Positions 13,295-20,686 of a stretch of 21,686 nucleotides of DNA are shown piece by piece. Both the position numbers and the translations under genes were made by a program. Where the stretch lies: positions 1 to 21,686 of IMG/VR virus record IMGVR_UViG_3300034072_000882. The stretch is one strand, 5' to 3'. The notes below the pieces were generated by a model. That model had not been told where the DNA came from, searched no databases, and saw only the letters and a program-made list of their open reading frames with translations. Origin of the DNA: a virus. Position 1 is the first letter of the stretch. Every line of letters starts with the position of its first letter.

Positions 13295-13974
13295 TGACTT
13301 TCCTTGAACTCGTACAGTGGGTAAGCCAGGAGGCGCAGATACCAGGCAACGGACCGTCCGCAGTGACAGGTCAGCAGGGCGAGAGCCGCAACCTGGTGAA
13401 CTGGGTAAAGGCTGCCTGGAATGAAATCGAGACGCGTCATCAGACTTGGTTCTGGCGGCGTAAGCAGTTTTCGTTTCCTACAGTGGCCGACAAAGTAGCG
13501 TACACAGTTGCAGACATCGGACTGACAGCTGACTTCTCAGCCTGGGCGCCGTCGAGTTTTCGAATCAAGACAACAGCCTTGCCGGGTAATGACGCGCTGC
13601 CGCTCCCCCCTTGGACTTACGAGGACTGGGAGCGCTACTACCTAATCGCCAGCCAGGCTCCAGGGCGCCCTGTGGTCTATTCACAGCGTCCGAACGACCA
13701 AGCTATTGTGCTCGGGCCTACTCCGTTTAGCGATCAGTTCACCGTGGCCGGATGGTATTACACCATACCGCAGCCGCTGGTTAACGCGACAGACGTCCCT
13801 CGTATGCCTGCAGAGTTCCACACGCTTATCGGCTACCTCGCCTTGAAGAAGTACGCGCGAGCAGAGGCTGCCGGAGAGATTTACGAAGACGCATCGAAAA
13901 TGGTCACATCCATGATGCGCCGATTGGAAAACCACCAGCTGCCAGCAATTGGTTTGCCGGATTCACTAGCGTAA
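13294..13974 (+). CDS. Head-tail adaptor / tubular tail protein A-like, 226 aa
   Basis: MTFLELVQWVSQEAQIPGNG... with 'SRNLVNWVKAAWNEIETRHQ' and 'WFWRRKQFSFPTVADKVAYT' is the pattern of podovirus connector proteins that bind below the portal (T7 gp11-like or phage adaptor type). 'RMPAEFHTLIGYLALKKYAR' near the C-terminus also fits that family. It overlaps the preceding gene by one base (TAATG), so coupled translation is likely. It precedes the large tail protein, as expected for a proximal tail component. Family-level assignment by pattern only. Confidence 0.72.
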   Translation: MTFLELVQWVSQEAQIPGNGPSAVTGQQGESRNLVNWVKAAWNEIETRHQTWFWRRKQFSFPTVADKVAYTVADIGLTADFSAWAPSSFRIKTTALPGNDALPLPPWTYEDWERYYLIASQAPGRPVVYSQRPNDQAIVLGPTPFSDQFTVAGWYYTIPQPLVNATDVPRMPAEFHTLIGYLALKKYARAEAAGEIYEDASKMVTSMMRRLENHQLPAIGLPDSLA

Positions 13975-13983
13975 GGAGATCTT

Positions 13984-14835
13984 GTGGGGCAAAAAGCTAA
14001 ATACCGTCGGGAGATGGATAAGGCCATTGCTCAGTATGGCCAGGAGCTTCGTAAGCTTACGCCCTTAGAGTCTTCGGGGACAATCAAGACTAACGCGTAC
14101 CGGACCGCCACCGAAGTGGCTGATAATCAGTTGTCCGGAGCAGATCGGAGAGCGCTGAAGCAATCTGATCGACTGGCCAGAACCATCAATCGCGACGACG
14201 TTTTTAAAGAGCGCATGGCCAAGTACAACGACAGGTTGAGCATTTTGCAAGCTCAGTTGGCGGGGAAATCTGTAAACAGGTTTTATGTCTCGGACACACC
14301 TTCAATCCCAGAATCTTCAGGGTCTTCTGGCCTGCTAGGGTTTTCGCCCCCGCCAGCCTCGACGTCTTCAATGGCCACTGTTGGCGCTGGGGTATCCTTG
14401 CCAGACACTTCGTACCGACAAGACCGTGAGTATTTCACTTCTCGCGAGGACGCTTTGGCCGCAGCGCAAGCTCAGGCGGATGCGTACAACGCAAAACAGG
14501 CGTCTTTGCCTAGGCAACCTCTCGCACAAGTCCCCCGTAAAGCGACTGCGCAAGACTTCATAGCCTCCCAAAGTTTTGGTGCTGCCCCGGATGTCCAAGG
14601 AGGCGATCGTAGCATTCGATTTAGCCGATTGGACGCCGCAGCTAAAGATATGCAGACTTTGGCTGATGGGATCAAAGGCACTGACGCCGAGGCCGCTGCA
14701 ACTCAATACTCAGCGCTTGCAGAGAGGCTTAACGCCAAATTGGGCAAGATCAGTGCTACGCCTGTCGAGGCTCAATCGACAGGGCTGATAGGGTCTGAAC
14801 TTGCCAACGAGCTGGACACCGGAGTGCTGAAATAA
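13984..14835 (+). CDS. Unknown structural protein, 283 aa (GTG start)
   Basis: GTG start with a clear AAGGAG site five bases upstream. The N-terminal 100 residues are charged and helical (YRREMDKAIAQYGQELRKLT). A Ser/Pro-rich linker (PSIPESSGSSGLLGFSPPPA) follows, and then Ala/Gln-rich helices (EDALAAAQAQADAYNAKQAS). No enzyme or membrane motif. Flanked by two tail/connector genes and overlapping the next start by one base, it is probably a virion or assembly protein. Family not recognised. Confidence 0.72.
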   Translation: MGQKAKYRREMDKAIAQYGQELRKLTPLESSGTIKTNAYRTATEVADNQLSGADRRALKQSDRLARTINRDDVFKERMAKYNDRLSILQAQLAGKSVNRFYVSDTPSIPESSGSSGLLGFSPPPASTSSMATVGAGVSLPDTSYRQDREYFTSREDALAAAQAQADAYNAKQASLPRQPLAQVPRKATAQDFIASQSFGAAPDVQGGDRSIRFSRLDAAAKDMQTLADGIKGTDAEAAATQYSALAERLNAKLGKISATPVEAQSTGLIGSELANELDTGVLK

Positions 14836-16874
14836 TGCAGATGCCAGCCACCCGTTTTGACTACTTTCCGCTGACCGGCGGCCTCAACCTGGTTAGCCCA
14901 CCGCTGTCACTGAAACCTGGCACCGCAATCGACGCCCTTAACTTTGAAGTCGGCATAGACGGGGGGTACACACGCGTCGCCGGGTATGAGCGCTACAGCG
15001 GGCAGTTTGCTCCCAGTGATGCGCAATTTGTCGGTATCCCTGTTACGTTATCAGACTCGGTTGAAGTTGGGGATGAACTCGAAGGCGATAGCTCTGGTTT
15101 GACAGGCATAGTCATCAAGGTGTCCGAGGCCATCATCTTTGTGACCAAAGCGACGGCGGGGTTTACTGTAGGAGAGACTTTGCTGGTAGGAGCCTCTCCT
15201 GTAGGAGAGGTTGCTTCAGCTGCGTTGCTGAATGGCGGCGCCATGACACCGGCAGAGAACGCCGAACTTTTTGCCTTGGCTGCTGACGTCTATCGGGCAG
15301 ATATCGGGCAGGTCCCCGGCTCAGGGCCGGTTCGCGGCGCATACCATTACATGGGCACTTCTTACGCGTTTCGCGATGCGTCTGATGGCCTGACTGCAAA
15401 AATGTACAAGACGTCGTCTTCCGGCTGGCAGGAAGTCAGTCTGGGCTACGAAGTCAATTTCTCAAACGCGAACACTTCTGTAGGAGACGGCGACACGTTA
15501 ACTCAGGGCGGCGTAACTGCACTGATCAAGCGCGTGGTGGTGGAGTCAGGCACCTTGGCTTCTGGGACGAATACCGGCAAGCTGATCTTGGGCACGCCGT
15601 CGGGGGCGTTTAGCGCAGGCGCTGCATCCTCAACAGGCGGCGGGTCCCTTACCCTGGATGCAGACGCAGTGGCGATTACGATTCCGCCAGGAGGCAGCTA
15701 CGAGTTTGCTACATACAATTTCACAGGTTCAGGCCAGACCAAGCGCATGTACGGGACCAACGGTGTGGGGCGGATGTTTGAGTTCGACGGTGAGGTCTTC
15801 GTACCGATTAAGACCGGTCTGCCTGTCGACACTCCAGAGCATCTGGCTACTCACGCCAACTACCTGTGGGCCAGTTACAAGAGTAGCGTCCTCTATTCAG
15901 GCATTGGGGCTCCCTACAATTTCACGGCGGTTGGCGGCGCCGCAGAGATAGCTGTCGGTGATTTCGTCACAGGGTTCTTACCTGTGGTCGGAGGCGACGG
16001 CGCTCAAGCCTTGGCTATCTTCGCCAACAACCGGACACACATCGTGTACGGCGCTTCAGGTCCAGAGTTCAACGTGGCTATGTTGAGTGGTGAGGCTGGC
16101 GGTAGATCGCGCACCATGCGCACTATCGGTGACTCCTTTGTCTACGATTCCTTAGGAGTTAGAAGGCTGTCGACCACTTTGAACTTCGGTAACTTCACCC
16201 AGGCGCAAGTCACCAACCCGGTCAGGCCTTTTGTTTTGGCCAGACGAGCTCAAGCAGTAGGCGCTTGCGTATCCCGACACAAAGATCAGTACCGTATTTT
16301 CTTCTCTGACGGTTACGCCCTACACATATCGCTTAACAACCAGAAGGTGTCCGGCAACATGCCGATCAAGCTGGCCCACGTCATGAACTGCGTCGAGTCT
16401 GTCGAGACCGACACAGGTGATGAGTTCATCCTCGGCGGAGGGACAGATGGGTATGTGTATCGTTTTGAGAAAGGCACCAGCTTTGATGGGCAAGCAATTT
16501 CAGCTTTCCTGAATTTAGCCTTTGCCTATCAAGGTGGCCCACGTATCAAGAAGAAATTCCGCAAAGCGGTATACGAATTTAGCGGCCTGGGATATGCAGA
16601 ACTTGAGACCTCGTACAGCTTGGCCTATGCCTCTGACGAGATAGCCAATCCGATCGCTGAGATTATAGAGTCACCGTCGCGACCAGTGTTTTGGGATAGC
16701 TTTATTTGGGACAGATTCTTCTGGGATGGCCGCAGCTTGGCGCCAATGATACAGAAACTGGATGGCTCTGCTGAAAACATCTCTTTAATTTTGAGATGCA
16801 CGAGCGCTGAGTACCCTAGCTTCACGATTCACAGCGCGATTATTCACTACACACCAAGACGAGCTTTGAGGTAA
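14835..16874 (+). CDS. Large tail tubular protein B-like
   Basis: 679 residues. The N-terminus (FDYFPLTGGLNLVSPPLSLK ... ALNFEVGIDGGYTRVAGYER) is a pattern I associate with the nozzle/tubular tail proteins of several podovirus groups. It is followed by beta-rich repeats, a propeller-like region with 'KRMYGTNGVGRMFEFDGEVF', and a C-terminal part 'FRKAVYEFSGLGYAELETSY'. Two related beta segments (about residues 70-135 and 215-280) share the spacing VGDxL ... GxT ... GxLxLG, suggesting an internal duplication. It should form the distal tail tube where DNA exits. Overlaps the upstream gene by one base. Confidence 0.72.
   Translation: MQMPATRFDYFPLTGGLNLVSPPLSLKPGTAIDALNFEVGIDGGYTRVAGYERYSGQFAPSDAQFVGIPVTLSDSVEVGDELEGDSSGLTGIVIKVSEAIIFVTKATAGFTVGETLLVGASPVGEVASAALLNGGAMTPAENAELFALAADVYRADIGQVPGSGPVRGAYHYMGTSYAFRDASDGLTAKMYKTSSSGWQEVSLGYEVNFSNANTSVGDGDTLTQGGVTALIKRVVVESGTLASGTNTGKLILGTPSGAFSAGAASSTGGGSLTLDADAVAITIPPGGSYEFATYNFTGSGQTKRMYGTNGVGRMFEFDGEVFVPIKTGLPVDTPEHLATHANYLWASYKSSVLYSGIGAPYNFTAVGGAAEIAVGDFVTGFLPVVGGDGAQALAIFANNRTHIVYGASGPEFNVAMLSGEAGGRSRTMRTIGDSFVYDSLGVRRLSTTLNFGNFTQAQVTNPVRPFVLARRAQAVGACVSRHKDQYRIFFSDGYALHISLNNQKVSGNMPIKLAHVMNCVESVETDTGDEFILGGGTDGYVYRFEKGTSFDGQAISAFLNLAFAYQGGPRIKKKFRKAVYEFSGLGYAELETSYSLAYASDEIANPIAEIIESPSRPVFWDSFIWDRFFWDGRSLAPMIQKLDGSAENISLILRCTSAEYPSFTIHSAIIHYTPRRALR
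16443..16463 (+). promoter_or_regulatory. Candidate internal copy of the phage promoter motif
   Basis: ACAGATGGG then TATCGT at 16458-16463, with exactly the 15-base offset of the six intergenic copies, but inside the tail gene (codons for TDGYVYRF). It could be an internal promoter for the fibre and lysis genes, or chance reinforced by the protein sequence. Confidence 0.3.
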
Positions 16875-16876
16875 CA

Positions 16877-18064
16877 ATGGCTAATAAATACTACGACCCT
16901 TCAGGATACCCGCAAACGGGCGCTCCCGGATCGTCCGCAGCGATGCGGTCTGAGTTAGCGACCATAGCCACTGGGTTTGAAGGAGTCGAACAAGATATCG
17001 ACGACGCCTTGACTGGCGCTTCGGGCGCAGTGACCGCAGCCACCGCTCAAGCTGGTATTGCCACCACGCAAGCGGGCATATCAACTACTCAAGCTGGTAT
17101 TGCCACCACGCAAGCGGGCATATCAACTACTCAAGCTGGTATTGCCACCACGCAAGCGGGTATTGCAGCCGATAAAGCGGCAGAAGCTGCAGCTGCCAAG
17201 CTTGCAGTCGACGCAACCTACGACGAGTTCGACGATCGCTACTTGGGCCGTAAAGCGTCAGACCCGACGGTCGACAACGACGGCAACGCTTTGCAGAAAG
17301 GTACGCTGTATTTCAACACGACCACCGATACCTTTAAAGGGTACAACGGTACTGCCTGGATCAACCTTCCGGCTACGACAGCGGCTAGTCTGACGTTCTC
17401 GCCTGCCGGTAGTGTGTCAGCCACCGATGTTCAAGCCGCGATTGAAGAGCTTGACACCGAAAAGCTGTCCGCAGGGGCCGGAGCTGTCGGCACGGCCAAT
17501 CTGGCTGCCGAAGCAGTTACGGGCGATAAGCTGGAGACTATCATTTCTTCAGGATCTGTCGGCTCCGCGTCGGGGATCCCTGTCATTACTTACGATACTA
17601 AAGGTCGAATTACAAGTGTCGGCCTGGCTAGTATCACCATTCCTTCTAAGACGAATGAGTCGGGGGCTGTAGTCGGGACTAACGACACTGATTTCATGAC
17701 GCCTCTCACTACTCGACAGGCATACCCTATACGTACATTAATGACAGCTTGGAGTGCTGCATATACTCCCGTAGGTGGTGAAACATTGTCTGCGGCACAT
17801 GGGCAATCGGTAGTGCCATATGCAGTGCAATTGGTTCTTGAATGCGTTTCTGCAGACCTTGGATATTCACCAGGTGAAAGAGTAACTCCTCACGGTTTTT
17901 GGAACGGTAGCGCCACCAATGCGATTTCATACTATGCGGATGCTACAAACGTAGGTGTGAAGTGTCCAACAGGTTTTATTGTTTACATTCAAAGCAAAAC
18001 AACGGGATCAGGCACCACTCCTGCGGCTGGGAAGTGGAAATACGCTTTCGAGTTCAAGGTGTAA
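16877..18064 (+). CDS. Tail fibre protein
   Basis: 395 residues. The N-terminus (MANKYYDPSGYPQTGAPGSS...RSELATIATGFEGVEQDID) is a pattern of podovirus fibre-attachment regions. Residues 58-95 are heptad-like QAGIATT/QAGISTT repeats forming a trimeric stalk. A middle part (GTLYFNTTTDTFKGYNGTAW) is common in phage fibres and may serve as a joint. The C-terminal 110 residues (from about 17730) are the likely receptor-binding tip. The tip region is AT-richer (22 of 60 bases G/C at 17941-18000), consistent with swapping of tip domains. SD GAGG lies seven bases upstream. Confidence 0.83.
   Translation: MANKYYDPSGYPQTGAPGSSAAMRSELATIATGFEGVEQDIDDALTGASGAVTAATAQAGIATTQAGISTTQAGIATTQAGISTTQAGIATTQAGIAADKAAEAAAAKLAVDATYDEFDDRYLGRKASDPTVDNDGNALQKGTLYFNTTTDTFKGYNGTAWINLPATTAASLTFSPAGSVSATDVQAAIEELDTEKLSAGAGAVGTANLAAEAVTGDKLETIISSGSVGSASGIPVITYDTKGRITSVGLASITIPSKTNESGAVVGTNDTDFMTPLTTRQAYPIRTLMTAWSAAYTPVGGETLSAAHGQSVVPYAVQLVLECVSADLGYSPGERVTPHGFWNGSATNAISYYADATNVGVKCPTGFIVYIQSKTTGSGTTPAAGKWKYAFEFKV
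17048..17160 (+). repeat. 42-bp tandem repeats in the fibre stalk
   Basis: Two exact 42-bp copies (17048-17089, 17090-17131) and a 29-base partial third (17132-17160). Each encodes 14 residues, two heptads (QAGIATT QAGISTT). Exact DNA identity suggests recent slippage or recombination, which would alter stalk length in steps of two heptads. Confidence 0.92.
17968..17989 (+). promoter_or_regulatory. Weak candidate motif copy near the fibre 3' end
   Basis: AACAGGT followed at the usual 15-base offset by TACATT (17984-17989), but the GGG of the core is TTT. It would read toward the fibre partner and lysis genes. Degenerate and in coding sequence, hence low confidence. Confidence 0.15.
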
Positions 18065-18067
18065 GCC

Positions 18068-18346
18068 ATGCAAGACATGCAAGCCGTTACCAACGCCATC
18101 AGGGATAAGAAAGAGGCTCTGGATTCAATCACTGTCACCACGCAATCTGGAAAAACCTTTGACGGTAATGAAACCGCGCGTGGCGACATGATGGCGGCAC
18201 TTGCTGCCGGTGATCTGCTTGGAGAGACAGAGACCAACTGGAAACTGGCTGATAACTCAAAAGCGCTGGTGACTAGGGATGAACTGCGCGAAGCGCTAGC
18301 TCTAGCCATACAAGCCAAAGGCCGAATAGTCGGCGCAATTACATAA
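18068..18346 (+). CDS. Tail-fibre partner, DUF4376-like, 92 aa
   Basis: Three bases after the fibre stop. The sequence 'MQDMQAVTNAIRDKKEALDS ... GKTFDGNETARGDMMAALAA ... NWKLADNSKALVTRDELREA' follows the DUF4376 pattern (V..G..FD.d..s...i..a; W...d...v..T..el), normally found at the C-terminus of tail-fibre assembly proteins. Here the domain stands alone. A role as fibre chaperone or attached subunit is inferred from the domain and the position behind the fibre. Confidence 0.65.
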   Translation: MQDMQAVTNAIRDKKEALDSITVTTQSGKTFDGNETARGDMMAALAAGDLLGETETNWKLADNSKALVTRDELREALALAIQAKGRIVGAIT

Positions 18347-18354
18347 GGAAAAAT

Positions 18355-18609
18355 ATGACACTCGGTAACCAGCATCAAACACTTGCAGAAGCAGTCTCCG
18401 ATAAAGCGACCCTTGGTGGCGCTGCTACAGGTGTAATCGGCTGGCTGGCATCAATAAATTGGATAGGCTTACTTGGTGTAGTCATCGCTGCTATCGGTCT
18501 TATGGCTAACGTATATTTTCAGCATAGGCGCGACGAGCGCGAGCAGCTTGAAACCGCAGCCAGAATTGAAGCGCTAAGAGCTGGCAAAGGAAGGCTTTGG
18601 GATGAATAA
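18355..18609 (+). CDS. Holin, 84 aa
   Basis: Small membrane protein with a hydrophobic stretch at residues 18-55 (GGAATGVIGWLASINWIGLL then VVIAAIGLMANVYF), long enough for two tight or one long membrane helix, and a highly charged C-terminal tail (QHRRDEREQLETAARIEALR). Size, topology and place just before the endolysin identify it as the holin that permeabilises the inner membrane and times lysis. With a SAR-endolysin it may act as a pinholin by collapsing membrane potential. SD AAGGA lies seven bases upstream; its stop overlaps the endolysin start. Confidence 0.82.
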   Translation: MTLGNQHQTLAEAVSDKATLGGAATGVIGWLASINWIGLLGVVIAAIGLMANVYFQHRRDEREQLETAARIEALRAGKGRLWDE

Positions 18610-19111
18610 GTTTCGGGTATCGGTCGCCGCACTGGCGCTTTCTTTCGCTGGTTTCGTCGGTATCGCTACGCAAGAAGGCTACGTGGAGCGAGCCACTGTG
18701 CCTACAAAGAACGACAGGCCGACTAACGGATTTGGAAGTACCTTTAACGCAGACGGGTCGCCTGTCAAACTTGGCGATGTCACAACACCGGTTCGGGCTT
18801 TGATCACCGCCCAAGCTCACATCTCAAAAGAAGAACAGAAATTCCGTGACAGCTTGCCAGGCGTGAAGCTGTACCAGGGTGAATACGACCTCTATATGGA
18901 CTTCACATACCAATTTGGTATCGGCACTTGGCGAGCGTCAAGTATGCGGCGCAATCTTTTAGCAGGGGACTACGTGGCCGCTTGCAATGCGCTTTTGCTT
19001 TACAGGTTCTCAGGCGGATTCGATTGCTCCTCACCAGGCAACAGGCGCTGTGCAGGAGTCTGGACCAGGCAACAGGAAAGGAACCGGAAATGCTTGTCAA
19101 TGCAAAACTGA
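18602..19111 (+). CDS. SAR-endolysin, GH24 lysozyme-type muramidase
   Basis: 169 residues. The N-terminus (KFRVSVAALALSFAGFVGIA) is weakly hydrophobic and rich in Ala/Gly/Ser, as in signal-arrest-release domains that tether and then free the enzyme into the periplasm. It leads directly into EGYVERATVP...PTNGFGST, the GH24 active-site region, with catalytic Glu25 and Thr41. The canonical Asp nine residues after the Glu is a Pro here. 'GEYDLYMDFTYQFGIGTWRAS' and the closing 'GVWTRQQERNRKCL' fit the family. The enzyme cleaves peptidoglycan after holin action. The start overlaps the holin by eight bases, and the end overlaps Rz by 22 bases. Confidence 0.87.
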   Translation: MNKFRVSVAALALSFAGFVGIATQEGYVERATVPTKNDRPTNGFGSTFNADGSPVKLGDVTTPVRALITAQAHISKEEQKFRDSLPGVKLYQGEYDLYMDFTYQFGIGTWRASSMRRNLLAGDYVAACNALLLYRFSGGFDCSSPGNRRCAGVWTRQQERNRKCLSMQN

Positions 19112-19608
19112 TCTACGCCCTGTTGATTGCGCTGGCCTTGGCGCTGGTCGGTGCCAGCGTCCAATCCTACCGCCTAGCGCTTGAACAAAAGGACCACACC
19201 AAAACCGTAGCCAAGAATGAAAAGGAGTGGGCGAAGCTGTACGCCAGTTCGGCCACCGCGGCGCAAGAGTTGCTGGCGCGCTATCAATCCCAGACTGAAT
19301 CCCTACAGAAAGAGGCCGAGAATGCAAAGAAACAACGCGACAAAGCAAAGTCTGATGCTGCTATTAATGCTGATGTTGGTAACAAGCTGCGCGCAAAACT
19401 CGCAGCGGCCAGAGCTAACTATTGCGCAAAAGCAGAAGATACCTCCACTGACAACGGAAGCCAGGCAGCCGGACCCGCCATCAATCTGTTCGACTACGTG
19501 CAGCGAAGGCTTGATGAAGCTACGGATACAGTTGCTGAATTTGCTGACCGATCCCACATCGCAGGCTCCGCTTGCGAAAGATCATACGACACAGTGACTA
19601 GCCCGTGA
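19090..19608 (+). CDS. Rz: i-spanin (Rz-like)
   Basis: 172 residues from ATG 19090, preceded by AGGAAAGGA. One N-terminal membrane anchor (LIYALLIALALALVGASVQS), then a long charged periplasmic coiled coil (residues about 30-120, EKEWAKLYASSATAAQELLA...), the layout of Rz. It joins the outer-membrane lipoprotein Rz1, encoded within it, to fuse or disrupt the outer membrane at the last step of lysis. Its presence implies a Gram-negative host. Confidence 0.88.
   Translation: MLVNAKLIYALLIALALALVGASVQSYRLALEQKDHTKTVAKNEKEWAKLYASSATAAQELLARYQSQTESLQKEAENAKKQRDKAKSDAAINADVGNKLRAKLAAARANYCAKAEDTSTDNGSQAAGPAINLFDYVQRRLDEATDTVAEFADRSHIAGSACERSYDTVTSP
19322..19597 (+). CDS. Rz1: o-spanin lipoprotein (Rz1-like), embedded in Rz
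   Basis: 91-residue frame wholly inside Rz, shifted by one base. MQRNNATKQSLMLLLMLMLV then TSC: basic start, hydrophobic h-region and a lipobox VTSC with lipidated Cys23. The mature part carries proline pairs (KIPPLTTE, PDPPS) typical of Rz1. Embedded Rz/Rz1 pairs are a classical lysis arrangement. Mature length of about 69 residues is ordinary to slightly long. Confidence 0.85.
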   Translation: MQRNNATKQSLMLLLMLMLVTSCAQNSQRPELTIAQKQKIPPLTTEARQPDPPSICSTTCSEGLMKLRIQLLNLLTDPTSQAPLAKDHTTQ

Positions 19609-19614
19609 GGGTCA

Positions 19615-19636
19615 CACAGATGGGCGTTGGTATCCT
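19615..19636 (+). promoter_or_regulatory. Phage motif promoter copy 6 (ejection proteins)
   Basis: CACAGATGGGCGTTGG then TATCCT (19631-19636) in the gap after Rz. A start near 19643 gives a 21-base leader carrying the GGAGG site of the next gene. Almost the same first 15 bases as copy 5. Confidence 0.6.
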
Positions 19637-19663
19637 CGGCGTAATGTATTATGGAGGTAGCCC

Positions 19664-20686
19664 ATGGCTCAAGACAACTTACTGGACCCGTCACTGACGG
19701 CCACGGCAGCGACAGGCTCTGGATGGAGCCCGTCTCAAGGGTTGCTTGCGCAGCCGACACTGGCCGCGTCACCCGCTCAGGCGACCGTCTCAGAAGCTTT
19801 GCCAGGGCTAGCCGACGCGTCAACCAGACAGCTCGATACTAACGAGCTCACCAGCACCAACGTCAACAAGATCATAAGCCAAGACTCCCCGCTGATGCAG
19901 CAAGCGCAGACTCGTGCCTTGGAGCAGATGAACGGTCGTGGCCTGTTGAATAGCTCGTTGGCTGTCGGCGCAGCTCAGGGCGCTGTGATGGACCGCGCAA
20001 CACCGATTGCCCAGGCTGACGCCGCCGCGCAATCTAATGTGCTGAACACCAACCAGCAGAATCAGCAGCAGGTCAATATCACGAACGCGGGCAACATCCA
20101 GTCTACGAATCAGCTGAACGCGACAGAGCAGAACAAGCAGTCTGCGTTTAATGCGAGTGAATCCAATAAAGTGCTAAGCCAATTGATGGACCAGCAGAAC
20201 AAACTGCAGCTAGCGGACATCGAGGCCACGTACAAAACCGTCATGCAGTCTCAGTCTTCCGCCATGACGCTGTACCAGAACTCTGTCCGCAACATTAGCG
20301 ATATTTTGCAAAACCCTGATTTGACGCCTGAAGCCAAAACGGCAGCGGTCAACAACCAGAACCAGCTGCTGAAGACTGGGCTGCAGATCATGGGAGCCAT
20401 TGGTGGCTTAGATTTAGACAATTTGCTCACTTTCCCAGGATCAGGCAGCTCCAATTCCGGGCTGACTTTGACTAACGACACTGCGTTGAACGGCAAACAA
20501 CTGGCCCTAGCAGCGGGATTGACCGCCTCTACTGCTGTGTCCGCATTGAGCGGGTTGAGTCTTGAAGCTCAAAACTCAATCAGCTCCGCGCTAAACAACA
20601 AAGACAGGAACGCGATGATCGCTGCTGTAGCCAATACGTCTCTTCCTGCCTCGGTACAGACTTCGCTACTGAAGCTGGTGTCATGA
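19664..20686 (+). CDS. Internal virion (ejection) protein, 340 aa
   Basis: SD GGAGG lies six bases before the ATG. The N-terminal 70 residues are Thr/Ala-rich and probably flexible. 'SPLMQQAQTRALEQMNGRGL LNSSLAVGAAQ' is a pattern I associate with podovirus internal virion or injection proteins. Residues about 125-170 are strikingly Gln/Asn-rich (NTNQQNQQQVNITNAGNIQS), followed by helices and a Ser/Gly linker (PGSGSSNSG). Such proteins travel in the capsid and pass into the cell with DNA. The stop overlaps the next start (ATGA), so it forms an operon with the two following genes. Confidence 0.7.
   Translation: MAQDNLLDPSLTATAATGSGWSPSQGLLAQPTLAASPAQATVSEALPGLADASTRQLDTNELTSTNVNKIISQDSPLMQQAQTRALEQMNGRGLLNSSLAVGAAQGAVMDRATPIAQADAAAQSNVLNTNQQNQQQVNITNAGNIQSTNQLNATEQNKQSAFNASESNKVLSQLMDQQNKLQLADIEATYKTVMQSQSSAMTLYQNSVRNISDILQNPDLTPEAKTAAVNNQNQLLKTGLQIMGAIGGLDLDNLLTFPGSGSSNSGLTLTNDTALNGKQLALAAGLTASTAVSALSGLSLEAQNSISSALNNKDRNAMIAAVANTSLPASVQTSLLKLVS

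Noticed and set aside
19594-19615. Possible terminator after Rz (GTGAC/GTCAC with inner CCC/GGG)
   Set aside because: The stem needs a bulge and there is no U-run after it. It could be a weak hairpin only.
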